From Phycisphaerae bacterium (GTDB taxonomy: Bacteria; Planctomycetota; Phycisphaerae; Sedimentisphaerales; Anaerobacaceae): 64,000 bases of DNA. The DNA lies in the NCBI GenBank assembly GCA_021736645.1, contig JAIPFM010000126.1, positions 1-64,000 of the forward strand, in the 5' to 3' direction. This document shows, piece by piece, positions 16,949 through 26,546 of this stretch. Position numbers and translations under genes: made by a program. Numbering within the stretch: position 1 is the first letter of the stretch; each line of letters begins with the position of its first letter. The notes beneath the pieces were generated by a model that was given only the letters and a program-made list of their open reading frames with translations, was not told the DNA's origin and searched no databases.

Positions 16949-17500
16949 CTACTCACCCGACGCATTTTTAAAAGGCATCCCAAACAATGATAACATTTTT
17001 CTCGACTCTTCATCTGTCTTGGCAGATGTGACTACGGTCACGTTCATACCCAGCTGATGTTCCACACTGCCCGGATTAATCTCCGGGAAAATGCTCTGTT
17101 CAGTCACACCCAGCGAATAATTGCCGCGCCCGTCAAAACTCTTGGGATTCAACCCTCTAAAGTCGCGAACACGCGGAATGGCCAGGTTGATCAGCCGATC
17201 CATGAACTCGTACATGCGGACACCGCGAAGCGTCACCTTGAGCCCGATGTCCATGCCTTCACGCAGTTTGAAGTTGGACACACTCTTGGTCGCCTTGCAC
17301 ACCACCGGTTTCTGGCCGGTAATGGTGGTCACATCCTTGATGGCTGCATCCAGGATACGCTTATCCTGAATCGCTCTGCCCAACCCCATGGAGACCACGA
17401 TCTTCTCGAGCCTGGGAACAGCCATTGGATTGTTATATCCAAACTCACCATTCATCTCAGCCGATATTTTTGACTTGTATAGATCTTTTAAACGTGCCAT
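16949..17500 (-). CDS. rplE: 50S ribosomal protein L5
   Basis: The product has 183 residues from [10 protein letters not shown]. An in-frame GTG at 17521 would add seven residues; neither start has a strong Shine-Dalgarno. [25 protein letters not shown] and [17 protein letters not shown] are canonical. It binds 5S rRNA in the central protuberance. Confidence 0.97.
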   Translation of the reverse strand: MARLKDLYKSKISAEMNGEFGYNNPMAVPRLEKIVVSMGLGRAIQDKRILDAAIKDVTTITGQKPVVCKATKSVSNFKLREGMDIGLKVTLRGVRMYEFMDRLINLAIPRVRDFRGLNPKSFDGRGNYSLGVTEQSIFPEINPGSVEHQLGMNVTVVTSAKTDEESRKMLSLFGMPFKNASGE

Positions 17501-17556
17501 TTGGTTCTTAAATTGCCTCACACAGTATTATTGCTGCTGCCCTGTTTGGTTCCTGT

Positions 17557-17892
17557 TTAGGTGCTCGCCCGTCTGACGACGGCGATCTCAGTCCCGTCCA
17601 CAGCCTGCCGAATCTTCTTACCTTTTGCGTCAATGGTGAACCGCACGCGCGTCCCCTTACCAGTCTTCGGATGCACAGGCAACACATTGCTGATATGGAT
17701 CGGCTGCTCCACACTGATTCGACCACCCTGCGGATTCTGCCGCGACGGCTTGACATGTTTCTTTGCCAGGTTATGTCCCTGAACCTTCACCTTGCCATTT
17801 GTCGCGTTCACACTGAGTACGATACCTTCAGTCCCCTTGTGATCACCCGCGATGATTTTGACTTTATCACCTTTTTTGACGTGTAGCGCCAT
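17557..17892 (-). CDS. rplX: 50S ribosomal protein L24
   Basis: The product has 111 residues from MALHVKKGDKVKIIAGDHKG, which is the KOW motif. A longer in-frame start exists at 17946 but overlaps the end of rplN and adds a non-homologous stretch, so the ATG at 17892 is chosen. L24 initiates 50S assembly. Confidence 0.97.
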   Translation of the reverse strand: MALHVKKGDKVKIIAGDHKGTEGIVLSVNATNGKVKVQGHNLAKKHVKPSRQNPQGGRISVEQPIHISNVLPVHPKTGKGTRVRFTIDAKGKKIRQAVDGTEIAVVRRAST

Positions 17893-17926
17893 GTTTATTC
17901 CCAAACCAAAAATACAAACAGTTGAC

Positions 17927-18316
17927 TTAAACCACTTCACTTGCAAGAGAGACGATCTTCATGTAATTCTTCTCTCGCAACTCTCTTGCCACCGCACCGA
18001 AAATTCTCGTGCCAATGGGGTTTCCATCCGCATCGATCATCACGGCCGCGTTGCTGTCAAATCGCACATAACTACCATCCGCCCGTCTGACGGGTGACTT
18101 GGTACGAATAATGACACACTTATGAACCTTCTTGTCATCCAGCGGGCAGCTCGGCAAACACTTCTTGAGAGCCACACAAATAATATCGCCCACGCCGGCT
18201 GCCGGACGTGTTTTCTTGCCCCGTCTGCCGCCAGATCTTCCGAGAACTTTAATACACTGGGCCGTCTTGACGCCGGAATTGTCGGCCACAGTTAACATGG
18301 TTTCTTGCTGAATCAT
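17927..18316 (-). CDS. rplN: 50S ribosomal protein L14
   Basis: The product has 129 residues, [17 protein letters not shown] at the start and [21 protein letters not shown] at the end. It is a few residues longer than the usual 122, with a small insertion around [13 protein letters not shown], where many L14 proteins have a shorter loop. It forms an intersubunit bridge. Confidence 0.97.
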   Translation of the reverse strand: MIQQETMLTVADNSGVKTAQCIKVLGRSGGRRGKKTRPAAGVGDIICVALKKCLPSCPLDDKKVHKCVIIRTKSPVRRADGSYVRFDSNAAVMIDADGNPIGTRIFGAVARELREKNYMKIVSLASEVV

Positions 18317-18350
18317 ACTTGTTCTCTCGTTATAAAGTCACGACTGGAGA

Positions 18351-18605
18351 CTACCCAGCTTTCTGCATTACCTTCACCAGACGCCAGCTTTTTGTTTTGC
18401 TGTAGGGTCTGCACTCTTTGATTTCAACCAAGTCCCCGACCCGACTCTGATTGAGCGGATCATGCACAGCGATCTTCATCGTTCTTTTGATGTACTTGCC
18501 GTACTTGGGGTGTTTGACTTTATAATCAATCACGACACGAATACTCTTATCACCGCTGATACTCGCGACCGTGCCCACAAGGTTTCTTTGTTTAGTCTCT
18601 TCCAT
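18351..18605 (-). CDS. rpsQ: 30S ribosomal protein S17
   Basis: The product has 84 residues with the S17 OB-fold: [37 protein letters not shown] and [20 protein letters not shown]. It stabilises the 30S body and lies between rpmC and rplN as expected. Confidence 0.97.
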   Translation of the reverse strand: MEETKQRNLVGTVASISGDKSIRVVIDYKVKHPKYGKYIKRTMKIAVHDPLNQSRVGDLVEIKECRPYSKTKSWRLVKVMQKAG

Positions 18606-18640
18606 TGTCCAATTCCTCAGCCGTACCGGCAGGATATAAT

Positions 18641-18826
18641 TTACTGCTTTTCTTTCAAAATCGTCTTGATCCGTGCCACATTACGTCGGGCATTGCCGAC
18701 TGCATGACTGTTTTCAATCTTTTCAGTCACAGACTGCGAACGCAGCTCGAACAACGACTTCTGCAGCTCTTCAAGCTTTTCAACCAGCTCGCCTGCTGCC
18801 ATTTCTCTATATTGCTTTGCCTTCAT
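18641..18826 (-). CDS. rpmC: 50S ribosomal protein L29
   Basis: The product has 61 residues in two helices: [20 protein letters not shown] and [15 protein letters not shown]. It sits at the polypeptide exit site. It follows rplP. Confidence 0.96.
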   Translation of the reverse strand: MKAKQYREMAAGELVEKLEELQKSLFELRSQSVTEKIENSHAVGNARRNVARIKTILKEKQ

Positions 18827-18856
18827 GGCTAATCCTCAAACAATCGACAAGACGCA

Positions 18857-19276
18857 CTACAATGAATGCCGTCTTCTTACAAAACGACAACGAACAGGCA
18901 TCTTGTGTGCCACCCTGGCCAAGGCCTGCTTGGCCATATCTTCCGGTACGCCGCCAATTTCAAAGCACACCTGGCCGGGACGCACGCACGCGGCCCAGAA
19001 ATCCGTATCGCCCTTGCCCTTGCCCATACGCGTTTCCAACGGCTTGGAACTGATGGGCTTGTGCGGGAAGATGCGGATGTAAATCTTTCCTTCGCGCTTC
19101 AGAAAGTGTGTGGCCGCCACACGCCCTGCTTCAATATGACGCGCACTGATCCAATGGGGCTCAAGTACCTGAAGGCCGAATTCGCCATACGCCACATAAT
19201 TACAGCGCTGAGCGTTGCCTTTCATCTTGCCGCGTTGGCTCTTACGATATTTAACTCTCTTTGGCATCATTGCCAT
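18857..19276 (-). CDS. rplP: 50S ribosomal protein L16
   Basis: The product has 139 residues. AAGGG lies eight bases before the ATG at 19276. The start MAMMPKRVKYRKSQRGKM and the conserved IRIFPHKPISSKPLETRMGK and GKGDTDFWAACVRPG identify L16, which binds near the peptidyl transferase centre and A-site tRNA. The RMGKGKG arginine region is the one hydroxylated in some bacteria. Confidence 0.98.
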   Translation of the reverse strand: MAMMPKRVKYRKSQRGKMKGNAQRCNYVAYGEFGLQVLEPHWISARHIEAGRVAATHFLKREGKIYIRIFPHKPISSKPLETRMGKGKGDTDFWAACVRPGQVCFEIGGVPEDMAKQALARVAHKMPVRCRFVRRRHSL

Positions 19277-19305
19277 AGTTCGTACCCTTTATTCTCAAAG
19301 TCTAA

Positions 19306-20154
19306 CTAGCTGCCTGCGTTTTCAGCGGGACTCGCAGTGGGTTCCGCCGGCGCTGCTGGTGCTGACGCGGGTGCACTGCCCCGGCCCGAACCACGTCCTC
19401 TGCCCGAACCACGGCCTCGACCGCCACCCCGACCGGAAGCACCCCTGCCGGATCCGCCATCCCGACCGCCGCCGCCACGACCCGGACGACGTCGCCTTGG
19501 ATTCGGCACAATCTCTTCGCCAAACTTGCCCAGGTAGACCCAGACCTTGATGCCGATGGCTCCGTAGGTGGTTCTCGCCGTGGATGTGGCATAATCGACA
19601 TTCGCATCCAGTGTATGCAATGGAATGCTGCCCATCTTCTGTGTTTCTTTACGCGCCATCTCAGCACCACTGAGGCGCCCCGAACAGATGATTTTGACGC
19701 CCTTGGCACCGGCGTTGATGGCGTTTTCACAATTCTGCTTCATGGTGCGTCTAAAGGAAGCCCGTTTGCCGAGTTGTTCGGCAATCGACTCACCAATCAA
19801 CTTCGCATTCAGATCAGGCTCCTTGATCTCGATTACGTTCACGGAAACCTTGCGATCCGTCAGCCCCTCGAGTTCCTCACGAATTTTGTCAACTTCACCA
19901 CCCCGCGGGCCAATCACAACACCAGGCCTCGCACTGTGGAGGGTCACGTTGACCTCATTGCGTGTGCGCACAATCTCTACCTTGGCCACTGCACCTTTAG
20001 GCATTCTACGATTGTACCGCTCATCCACATAGTTTCGGATCTTCTGATCTTCGACCAGGAATTTGCCGTAGCTGTTTTTCGGTGCATACCAGGTACTCTG
20101 CCACCCGAGTGTAACACCTGTTCTAAATCCAGTTGGTGAGACTTTTTGACCCAT
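19306..20154 (-). CDS. rpsC: 30S ribosomal protein S3 with RG-rich C-terminal tail
   Basis: The product has 282 residues. Residues 1 to about 216 form a complete S3: MGQKVSPTGFRTG, the KH domain with VVIGPRGGEVDKIREELE, and the C-terminal domain ending GKFGEEIVPNPRRRR. The last 66 residues (encoded at 19309-19506) are a low-complexity tail of RGGGR, GRGRGSGRG and then an Ala/Pro/Ser/Glu stretch. S3 lines the mRNA entry tunnel, so the tail would project near incoming mRNA. S3 tails vary among bacteria, but an RGG-like composition resembling eukaryotic RNA-binding tails is unusual. The frame is continuous, with no sign of frameshift. Confidence 0.97.
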   Translation of the reverse strand: MGQKVSPTGFRTGVTLGWQSTWYAPKNSYGKFLVEDQKIRNYVDERYNRRMPKGAVAKVEIVRTRNEVNVTLHSARPGVVIGPRGGEVDKIREELEGLTDRKVSVNVIEIKEPDLNAKLIGESIAEQLGKRASFRRTMKQNCENAINAGAKGVKIICSGRLSGAEMARKETQKMGSIPLHTLDANVDYATSTARTTYGAIGIKVWVYLGKFGEEIVPNPRRRRPGRGGGGRDGGSGRGASGRGGGRGRGSGRGRGSGRGSAPASAPAAPAEPTASPAENAGS

Positions 20155-20183
20155 AACACGTCTTCTTTATTATTAGTAAACCG

Positions 20184-20732
20184 TTATTCTTGAGTAAGTG
20201 TCACATGAATATGACATGCCTTTTTACGAATGGCATGTGCACGTCCTCTGTCCTTGGCAATCCAACGCTTCGTGCCAATACGCACACCCGCGTCATCCAC
20301 TCGTGCTTCCTTGACATACAGGCTCTCCACATCGGCCTGCTGCTCATCCGCGTTGGCCATGGCACACTTGACCAGCTTGCTGACCATGTGCGAGGCACGT
20401 TTGTGCGTAAATTTGAGCAGGTCCATGGCTTCCTGAGCACTTCGGCCGACGATCAACTGAGTCACCAGTCTGGCCTTACGCGCAGACATCGGTGCGTATT
20501 TGCAGGTGGTCGGCCAATCGGAGATCTGAGCTTCCTCCACCCCCAGGGCGGTGGCCAGGCTCTTGATATCCTGATTGCTGGGCATCGGCTTGAACAGACC
20601 TTTTTGCCAGTTCTTCAAGGCCTTGACAGCGGCCTTCTGATCCCGGCTGCCCCGCGTGATATGACTCGCCAACTGGGCAACACCGATCTTTCGTTCCTGG
20701 CACAATTCTTTTAGCTTTAGTGGACTTAACAT
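20184..20732 (-). CDS. rplV: 50S ribosomal protein L22 with an N-terminal XRE-like helix-turn-helix extension
   Basis: The product has 182 residues; bacterial L22 is usually about 110. From residue 76 on it is a standard L22 (CKYAPMSARKARLVTQLI, MANADEQQ, RIGTKRWIAKDRGRAHAI). Residues 1-74 are extra: KLKELCQERKIGVAQLASHI, a loop, then VKALKNWQKGLFKPMPS and IKSLATALGVEEAQISDW. Its order of helices and the closing 'PS..ikslA.aLGv...i..W' pattern match the Cro/C1 (XRE) DNA-binding fold with an insertion. It is one uninterrupted frame, with no internal start of the usual type before the L22 core, so the fusion looks real. The function of the added domain is unknown. Confidence 0.95.
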   Translation of the reverse strand: MLSPLKLKELCQERKIGVAQLASHITRGSRDQKAAVKALKNWQKGLFKPMPSNQDIKSLATALGVEEAQISDWPTTCKYAPMSARKARLVTQLIVGRSAQEAMDLLKFTHKRASHMVSKLVKCAMANADEQQADVESLYVKEARVDDAGVRIGTKRWIAKDRGRAHAIRKKACHIHVTLTQE

Positions 20733-20782
20733 CTGCTATTCTCACATCCTGTTTCTGCGTTTCAATTTGCAGTCACGTCAGT

Positions 20783-21052
20783 CTATTTAATCTTCTTACT
20801 TGAATGACCTTTGAAGGTACGCGTTGGAGAAAACTCACCCAACTTATGGCCAACCATGTCTTCAGTCACAAGCACTTTATGGAACATCTTGCCATTGTGA
20901 ACCATAAAGGTATACCCCACAAACTCAGGGACAATCGTGCAGCGTCTTGCCCAGGTCTTGACCGGGTCTTTGGTGCCTGCATCAATCTGCTTGCTAACCT
21001 TAAGGATCAGCTTTTCGTCAACAAATGGACCTTTTTTTAGAGATCTTCCCAT
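20783..21052 (-). CDS. rpsS: 30S ribosomal protein S19
   Basis: The product has 89 residues from [19 protein letters not shown]; an earlier in-frame start at 21073 is non-homologous and rejected. [20 protein letters not shown] and [15 protein letters not shown] are canonical. It lies in the 30S head near S13. Confidence 0.98.
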   Translation of the reverse strand: MGRSLKKGPFVDEKLILKVSKQIDAGTKDPVKTWARRCTIVPEFVGYTFMVHNGKMFHKVLVTEDMVGHKLGEFSPTRTFKGHSSKKIK

Positions 21053-21099
21053 TGTTCTATTCTCACATGTCAACCGGTAAAACCGGCAAGCTTACGCTC

Positions 21100-21951
21100 C
21101 TAGAGGGTTAACTGTCCTTGCCTGACATTTTTACGCCGGCGAATAATTCGACTATTACTTGTCTTGCGCGGATTACGTGTTTTTCCGCCCTTGGCCAGAA
21201 GACCGGTCGGAGAACACGGATGGCGTCCGCCGTTGGATCGGCCTTCACCACCGCCCATGGGGTGAGCCACCGGGTTCATCGCCTTGCCGCGAACATGCGG
21301 CCTGCGACCCATGTGACGCTTACGACCCGCCTTACCGATTCTGACGTTCTGGTGATCCGGATTGCTCACGCGTCCAATGGTGGCACGACATTCCTTCCGA
21401 ACCATACGCATCTCGCCGCTGGGAAGGAGGACGGTCACCCAGTCACCTTCCTTGGCCACGATGCGTGCAGAATTACCAGCGCCTCGCGCCAGCTTTCCGC
21501 CTTGACCGGCCGTCATTTCTATGTTGTGGATTTCCATGCCTGCAGGCACTGCTGTCAAGGGCATGGTGTTTCCGGGTTTTGGCTCGACGACCGCACCACT
21601 TTCGATGATCTCACCGACCTGGATGCCCAGCGGTGCCAGAATGTAGCGTTTTTCACCGTCTTCATACTGAACCAGTGAAATAAAGCACGTTCTGTTGGGA
21701 TCATACTCGACAGTCTTCACGGTGGCGGTCATATCGTCTTTGTTACGCTTAAAATCGATGATACGATAAATGCGTCTGGCACCGCCGCCGCGAAAGCGTG
21801 TGGTAGTCACGCCATGATGATTTCGTCCGCCATGCTTCTTAATGCGTTTGCACAGCGTCTTTTCAGGCCGTGACACGGTCAATTCAGCATAGTCATTCAC
21901 TGAACTGTTTCGTCGACCTGCACTCGTTGGTTTGTAAACTCGAATACCCAT
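21100..21951 (-). CDS. rplB: 50S ribosomal protein L2
   Basis: The product has 283 residues, MGIRVYKPTSAGRRNSSV. The highly conserved C-terminal block AMNPVAHPMGGGEGRSNGGR includes the His implicated in peptidyl transferase function. Full length, intact. Confidence 0.99.
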   Translation of the reverse strand: MGIRVYKPTSAGRRNSSVNDYAELTVSRPEKTLCKRIKKHGGRNHHGVTTTRFRGGGARRIYRIIDFKRNKDDMTATVKTVEYDPNRTCFISLVQYEDGEKRYILAPLGIQVGEIIESGAVVEPKPGNTMPLTAVPAGMEIHNIEMTAGQGGKLARGAGNSARIVAKEGDWVTVLLPSGEMRMVRKECRATIGRVSNPDHQNVRIGKAGRKRHMGRRPHVRGKAMNPVAHPMGGGEGRSNGGRHPCSPTGLLAKGGKTRNPRKTSNSRIIRRRKNVRQGQLTL

Positions 21952-21976
21952 GGTTCGTCTTTGCTATCTCAAATGA

Positions 21977-22255
21977 TTAGAACAAATCAATATGATAATC
22001 GTTTTTCAGATACACAACAGCTTTCTTCCAACTGCGAGTGGTACCTACATGCCGACCTCTACGGCGGGCCTTGCCCTTACGATTACAGGTCCTGACCTTG
22101 TCAACCTTAACCCCGTAGACCTTTTCAACGGCATTCCTGATCTGAATCTTGTTCGCGTTTTGGTTGACTTCGAAGCTGTATGCACTTCGCACATTTGCAA
22201 AATGCATGCCCTGCTCAGTCACTAAAGGTCGAACAATCACACTATAATCATTCAT
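21977..22255 (-). CDS. rplW: 50S ribosomal protein L23
   Basis: The product has 92 residues from MNDYSVIVRPLVTEQGMHF; the upstream in-frame start at 22291 is rejected because L23 proteins begin here. KIQIRNAVEKVYGVKVDKV is canonical. It forms the docking site for trigger factor and SRP at the tunnel exit. Confidence 0.96.
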   Translation of the reverse strand: MNDYSVIVRPLVTEQGMHFANVRSAYSFEVNQNANKIQIRNAVEKVYGVKVDKVRTCNRKGKARRRGRHVGTTRSWKKAVVYLKNDYHIDLF

Positions 22256-22316
22256 GGTCGTGTCTTTACTCAACAAAAGTTCAGTTATCAAAAACCCAAT
22301 AATCGGGGACGTCTAC

Positions 22317-22946
22317 TTAATTTGCCTGGTCGCGTTTCAGGAAGGACATCAACGCATCCTTGGTGAACAGCATTTTTTCGTGATTACAGATATCGCCGGC
22401 ATTCAGATCATTGACAGGCGTGACATCTACTCTTTGCAGATTACGCACTGACTTGTACACATTCTGATCCAAATTTTCGGTGGTCACAAGGCAACTGCGA
22501 GCAATGCCCAGGCTGGACAAAATCGACGTAAACTGCTTTGTCTTTGGCTGAGCAAATTCGAGACCGCTCACCACCACCACATTGTTCGACATCAGCTTTG
22601 CCAGCACCGCAGAGTCCCGTGCGAGCCGCCGCTGCTTCTTGGGCATATCCTTGCCAAAGTCGCGAGCCACCTTCGCAAAACACACGCCGCCGCCGACACG
22701 CTTACAGGTTCGACTGGCTCCCACGCGGGCGTTGCCCGTGCCCTTCTGGCGGAAGAGTTTTCGGGTAGACCCTGCAATCATACCGCGACTCTTTGTGGCC
22801 GCTGTACCCACACGCTTGTTGGCGTGATACATGACAATGGCCTGCTTGAGAAGCGCGTATCTGACTGTCTCGCCCAGGACCTTCTCGTCAATGCTCAAGG
22901 TCTCGACCTCTTTGCCATCAGTACTATAAACAGCTAGCTCGATCAT
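22317..22946 (-). CDS. rplD: 50S ribosomal protein L4
   Basis: The product has 209 residues with the tunnel-lining loop (RKLFRQKGTGNARVGASRTC, GGGVCFAKVARDFGKDMPKK). In enterobacteria L4 represses the S10 operon. It follows rplC by 32 bp. Confidence 0.98.
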   Translation of the reverse strand: MIELAVYSTDGKEVETLSIDEKVLGETVRYALLKQAIVMYHANKRVGTAATKSRGMIAGSTRKLFRQKGTGNARVGASRTCKRVGGGVCFAKVARDFGKDMPKKQRRLARDSAVLAKLMSNNVVVVSGLEFAQPKTKQFTSILSSLGIARSCLVTTENLDQNVYKSVRNLQRVDVTPVNDLNAGDICNHEKMLFTKDALMSFLKRDQAN

Positions 22947-22978
22947 GGTATCTTTCCGTGCTCCAAATACAAATGAAG

Positions 22979-23620
22979 CTATTTCGCACTCTTAATCACG
23001 CAATAATTGCCTGAAGCGCCTGAAATAGCTCCCTTAACAATCAATAAATTTCTTTCCGAATCAACGGCCAACACCTGGTGATTTTTGGTGGTCACCTTAA
23101 CATCGCCCATGTGTCCGGCCATTCTCTTACCCTTTTTGGGACCGCCGTTGCCGCCGGCATTACTGCCATGACTTGACTGAGAACCGGGTGCTCTATGCTT
23201 GCGCTCGCAACCGTGAGACGCAGGAAAGCCGCCAAACCCGTGACGCTTCATACCGCCGGCAAAGCCTTTTCCCTTGCTGGTGGCCACCACATCGACATTC
23301 TTGGTGTCGGAAAACACGGACACGGTCAATGCATCACCCAGTTGATAGTCTGGGGTCTCTTTTTGACCCAACCGCATTTCGCGAACAAATTGCTTGGGTG
23401 AAGTATTTGCCTTGGCACAGTGTCCGATCAGAGGCTTGGTCTGACGCGACGGCTTTTTATCCTGATAGCCTATCTGCACTGCGTTATATCCGTCGGTCTT
23501 GACAGTCTTAACCTGAGTCACCACACAGGGACCTGCGTGTACAACTGTCGCAGGCACCAACTTGCCATCTTCGTCGTACACCCGCGTCATTCCGATTTTT
23601 TTACCTAGCAACATTGCCAT
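22979..23620 (-). CDS. rplC: 50S ribosomal protein L3
   Basis: The product has 213 residues: MAMLLGKKIGMTRVYDEDGK, the central loop VVATSKGKGFAGGMKRHGFG that reaches the peptidyl transferase centre, and RMAGHMGDVKVTTKNHQVL. Full length. Confidence 0.99.
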   Translation of the reverse strand: MAMLLGKKIGMTRVYDEDGKLVPATVVHAGPCVVTQVKTVKTDGYNAVQIGYQDKKPSRQTKPLIGHCAKANTSPKQFVREMRLGQKETPDYQLGDALTVSVFSDTKNVDVVATSKGKGFAGGMKRHGFGGFPASHGCERKHRAPGSQSSHGSNAGGNGGPKKGKRMAGHMGDVKVTTKNHQVLAVDSERNLLIVKGAISGASGNYCVIKSAK

Positions 23621-23689
23621 TTTGTAGCCTCAAAAACAATCTCATATTGTGGGACTGACCTGTGGATCAGTTGTGAATATGATCGATCC

Positions 23690-24004
23690 TTATGCTTTTA
23701 TCTTAACGAACACACCTGCCGGTACCACCAACCTGTTCAGGACCTCTGCGGTCCTGGCATTGGCATCATGGATATCGATCAGCCTTTTGTGGGTCCGAAG
23801 CTCGAACTGCTCTCTTGACTTCTTGTTCACGTGAGGACTTCTCAATACCGTGTATCGCTCGATTCGTGTGGGCAAGGGGACCGGACCACTGACCCGAGCA
23901 TTGGTTTTGCGTGCGTGCTCAACTATTTCCTTGGCAGAAGCATCAAGCGTCCTGTAGTCGTACGCTTCCATTCTGATCCTAACCCGTTCGCTTCCAGTCG
24001 CCAT
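23690..24004 (-). CDS. rpsJ: 30S ribosomal protein S10
   Basis: The product has 104 residues from [27 protein letters not shown] precedes the ATG at 24004. An in-frame start at 24094 would add a hydrophobic, non-homologous stretch and is rejected. [21 protein letters not shown] is the conserved loop. It heads the S10 operon behind a long leader. It is also the partner of NusB in antitermination in bacteria generally. Confidence 0.98.
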   Translation of the reverse strand: MATGSERVRIRMEAYDYRTLDASAKEIVEHARKTNARVSGPVPLPTRIERYTVLRSPHVNKKSREQFELRTHKRLIDIHDANARTAEVLNRLVVPAGVFVKIKA

Positions 24005-24359
24005 AAACTTCCTCGACAAACTCAATACGTAAACTGTTAATATACAAAAACATGTCGAGCTATACGCATATAACGCAAGCACAAAATGCTTCAATCCAAT
24101 TCCATTTAACCAACCATCGCAGGCTTGAAGTTTCCTACACGGTCGATTCCGATCGATAGTGGTGGGTCAGGAAAAAACACTGACTCAGTCTTACGACTCG
24201 CCCCGTCATCAAGAACACCCAAAAGTATTCGGTCAAGGCACACTCACAAGCAGTTGGCGCTGGCGATCAATGTGGCTTCGCCAGGCCTCTTGACAAAGCA
24301 GAACAACCGGTCTTGGCTGTTGCTGTCTTTGCACCGTAGTATTCCGCTACGGTCGAAAG
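24005..24359 (-). promoter_or_regulatory. Long structured 5' leader of the S10 operon
   Basis: The predicted transcription start near 24359 leaves about 355 nt before rpsJ with no gene on either strand. Strong hairpins are visible on the transcript: ACCGTAG / CTACGGT at 24353-24333 with a 7-nt loop just after the start, and CTGGCGA / TCGCCAG at 24284-24260. Long leaders of ribosomal operons often bind an operon product (L4 in enterobacteria). That role here is inference. Confidence 0.5.
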
Positions 24360-24365
24360 AGATAG

Positions 24366-24394
24366 AACATAACAGACCATGGATCGAGTGTCAA
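24366..24394 (-). promoter_or_regulatory. Predicted S10 operon promoter
   Basis: On the minus strand, TTGACA (24389-24394), a 17-nt spacer and TATGTT (24366-24371), with TG one base upstream of the -10 box (extended -10). It lies about 60 bp after the fusA stop, so the S10-spc-alpha genes can be transcribed independently of str. Confidence 0.75.
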
Positions 24395-24451
24395 TAAAAT
24401 GTTCACTATTTTATTTGCCACACGGAAAAAAGTGATCCAGGTGATTTCGTC

Positions 24452-26524
24452 CTACATGATAATCTGCTTGGCTATCTGGTCAGGCACCTTTTCATAGGTA
24501 TAGGGCTCCATGGTAAATGAGCCCCTGCCTGCTGTCTGGCTGCGAATCTGGCTGGAATAGCCAAACATCTCCACCAGCGGCACCAATGCATCAATCACCC
24601 GCATTTCCGCATGCAGGCTGCAATCCGTAATCATCCCCCGCCGCCCCAGCAGGTTGGCCTGAACCACGCCAAAGCTGGATTCCGGGGTGATCACCTGAAC
24701 GCGCATCACGGGTTCCAGCAGCACAGGCCCCGCCTCTTTCATGGCTCGATCCACGGCCATGGCGGCTGCCTGCTCAAACGCGATATCAGAGGAATCCACC
24801 GCATGGTGAGACCCATCCATGAGAGAAACCTTCACCCCCACCACAGGATACCCGGCCAGCACACCACAGGTCAGGGCTTCCTTGGCGCCCTGTTCCACGG
24901 ATGACCAGTATTCTTTGGGCACGGTGCCGCTTACTACAGACGACTCAAATGCCATACCGGAGGCCAGCTTTCCATCCTCAGCCATGAGGGGTTCTATCTT
25001 GACTACAACATGCCCATACTGCCCATGCCCGCCAGTTTGACGCTCAAATTTTCCTTCTGCTGTGGCTGACATGGTAATGGCTTCTCTGTAAGCCACACGC
25101 GGCTTGCCCACGCGCACATTGACCTTCAAATCCTTGACCAGTTTGTGCTCAAGTACTTCCAGGTGTAATTCCCCCATGCCGCTGATCACGGTCTGGCCGG
25201 TTTCAGAGTCAATTCTATAGGCAAATGTCGGGTCCTCACGGCGCAATACAGAGAGTGCATCTGCCAGTTTGGCCTTATCTGCTGCAGAACGCGGTTCAAT
25301 GGACATCGAGATCACGGTTTCCGGAAATGTAATGCTGGGCAGGGCCACCGGGTATTTGCTGTCGGAGACGGTGTCGCCTGTCAGTGTCTGTCTCAGCCCG
25401 ACCACGGCGACAATATCACCTGCCTGGGCCAGATCCTTGCTCTTTCTGGCATTGGCATGCATTTCATAGATACGTGTGATGTTTTCTTTTTTGTTTCGGT
25501 TTACATTCAGCACACGGGTGCCAGGCTTCAACTGGCCCTGATAGAGCCTGAGAAAACTCAAATCCCCATGGGAATCATTGGTGATTTTAAAGGCCAGTGC
25601 CACGAGGGGCTTACCGGAGTCGCAGTGCAGCTCAACAGGTTGATCCTCTTTGTTGTTCTTGTGCCCCACCACATTGTCTCGATCCAGCGGCGATGGCAAA
25701 TACGCCAGCACAGAATCCAGCAGACGCTGGATGCCAATATTTCTCAGGGCAGAACCCACCAGCACCGGATGCACTTTATTGGCCAGAGTCCCCTTTCGGA
25801 TGGCACGCACAATCATGTCCTGGCTGATCGGCTTGTCCTCCAGAAAGCACTCCATCATGGCATCGTCATACTCAGCCACGGCCTCGAGCATCTCAGCCCT
25901 TCGCGTCCTGGCGAGTTCCTGCATGGCCTCGGGAATGGCCTCTTCACGAAAATCTGCGCCCAACTTCTCCGGGTCAAAGAAGACCGCCTTCATGGTCACC
26001 AGATCAATGATGCCGGAGAAGGAATCATCTGCACCGATGGGCAGTTGCAGGGGCACGGGATTGGCCAAAAGCTTATTTCTAATGCTGGAAACACACATGT
26101 CAAAGTCCGCGCCAGTCTTATCCATCTTATTGACAAAACAGAGGCACGCGAGATTGTACTTGCGTCCCTGACGCCAGACCGTTTCGCTCTGTGCCTGCAC
26201 GCCTTCGCTGCCGTCAAACACCGCCACTGCCCCATCCAGTACACGCAGGGACCGCTCTACTTCGGCTGTAAAATCGATATGGCCGGGCGTGTCAATCAGA
26301 TTGATCTCATAATCCTTCCACGGACACTTGGTGGCTGCAGAGGTAATGGTGATGCCCCGCTCCTGCTCTTCTTCCATGAAATCCATGACCGCAGTCCCGT
26401 CATGGACCTCCCCCATCTTGTATGTCTTGCCTGTATAAAAGAGAAATCGCTCGGAAACCGTGGTCTTGCCAGCATCGATATGGGCCATAATGCCAATGTT
26501 TCTGAGTTTTTCCAACTGTCCCAT
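24452..26524 (-). CDS. fusA: Translation elongation factor G
   Basis: The product has 690 residues from [26 protein letters not shown] lies before the ATG at 26524. GTPase motifs are [17 protein letters not shown] and NKMDK, followed by the domain II to V blocks ([25 protein letters not shown]). It catalyses translocation. A longer in-frame extension from a TTG at 26599 would run through the terminator hairpin and is rejected. Confidence 0.98.
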   Translation of the reverse strand: MGQLEKLRNIGIMAHIDAGKTTVSERFLFYTGKTYKMGEVHDGTAVMDFMEEEQERGITITSAATKCPWKDYEINLIDTPGHIDFTAEVERSLRVLDGAVAVFDGSEGVQAQSETVWRQGRKYNLACLCFVNKMDKTGADFDMCVSSIRNKLLANPVPLQLPIGADDSFSGIIDLVTMKAVFFDPEKLGADFREEAIPEAMQELARTRRAEMLEAVAEYDDAMMECFLEDKPISQDMIVRAIRKGTLANKVHPVLVGSALRNIGIQRLLDSVLAYLPSPLDRDNVVGHKNNKEDQPVELHCDSGKPLVALAFKITNDSHGDLSFLRLYQGQLKPGTRVLNVNRNKKENITRIYEMHANARKSKDLAQAGDIVAVVGLRQTLTGDTVSDSKYPVALPSITFPETVISMSIEPRSAADKAKLADALSVLRREDPTFAYRIDSETGQTVISGMGELHLEVLEHKLVKDLKVNVRVGKPRVAYREAITMSATAEGKFERQTGGHGQYGHVVVKIEPLMAEDGKLASGMAFESSVVSGTVPKEYWSSVEQGAKEALTCGVLAGYPVVGVKVSLMDGSHHAVDSSDIAFEQAAAMAVDRAMKEAGPVLLEPVMRVQVITPESSFGVVQANLLGRRGMITDCSLHAEMRVIDALVPLVEMFGYSSQIRSQTAGRGSFTMEPYTYEKVPDQIAKQIIM

Positions 26525-26546
26525 AGGGGCCTCATTCTGAGTAGAT

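Noticed and set aside
20476-20745. Second frame over the start of rplV (MRIADVKSTKAKRIVPG), suggesting a frameshift
   Set aside because: The L22 core and the N-terminal domain are in one continuous frame from 20732, and the other frame has no L22 motif.
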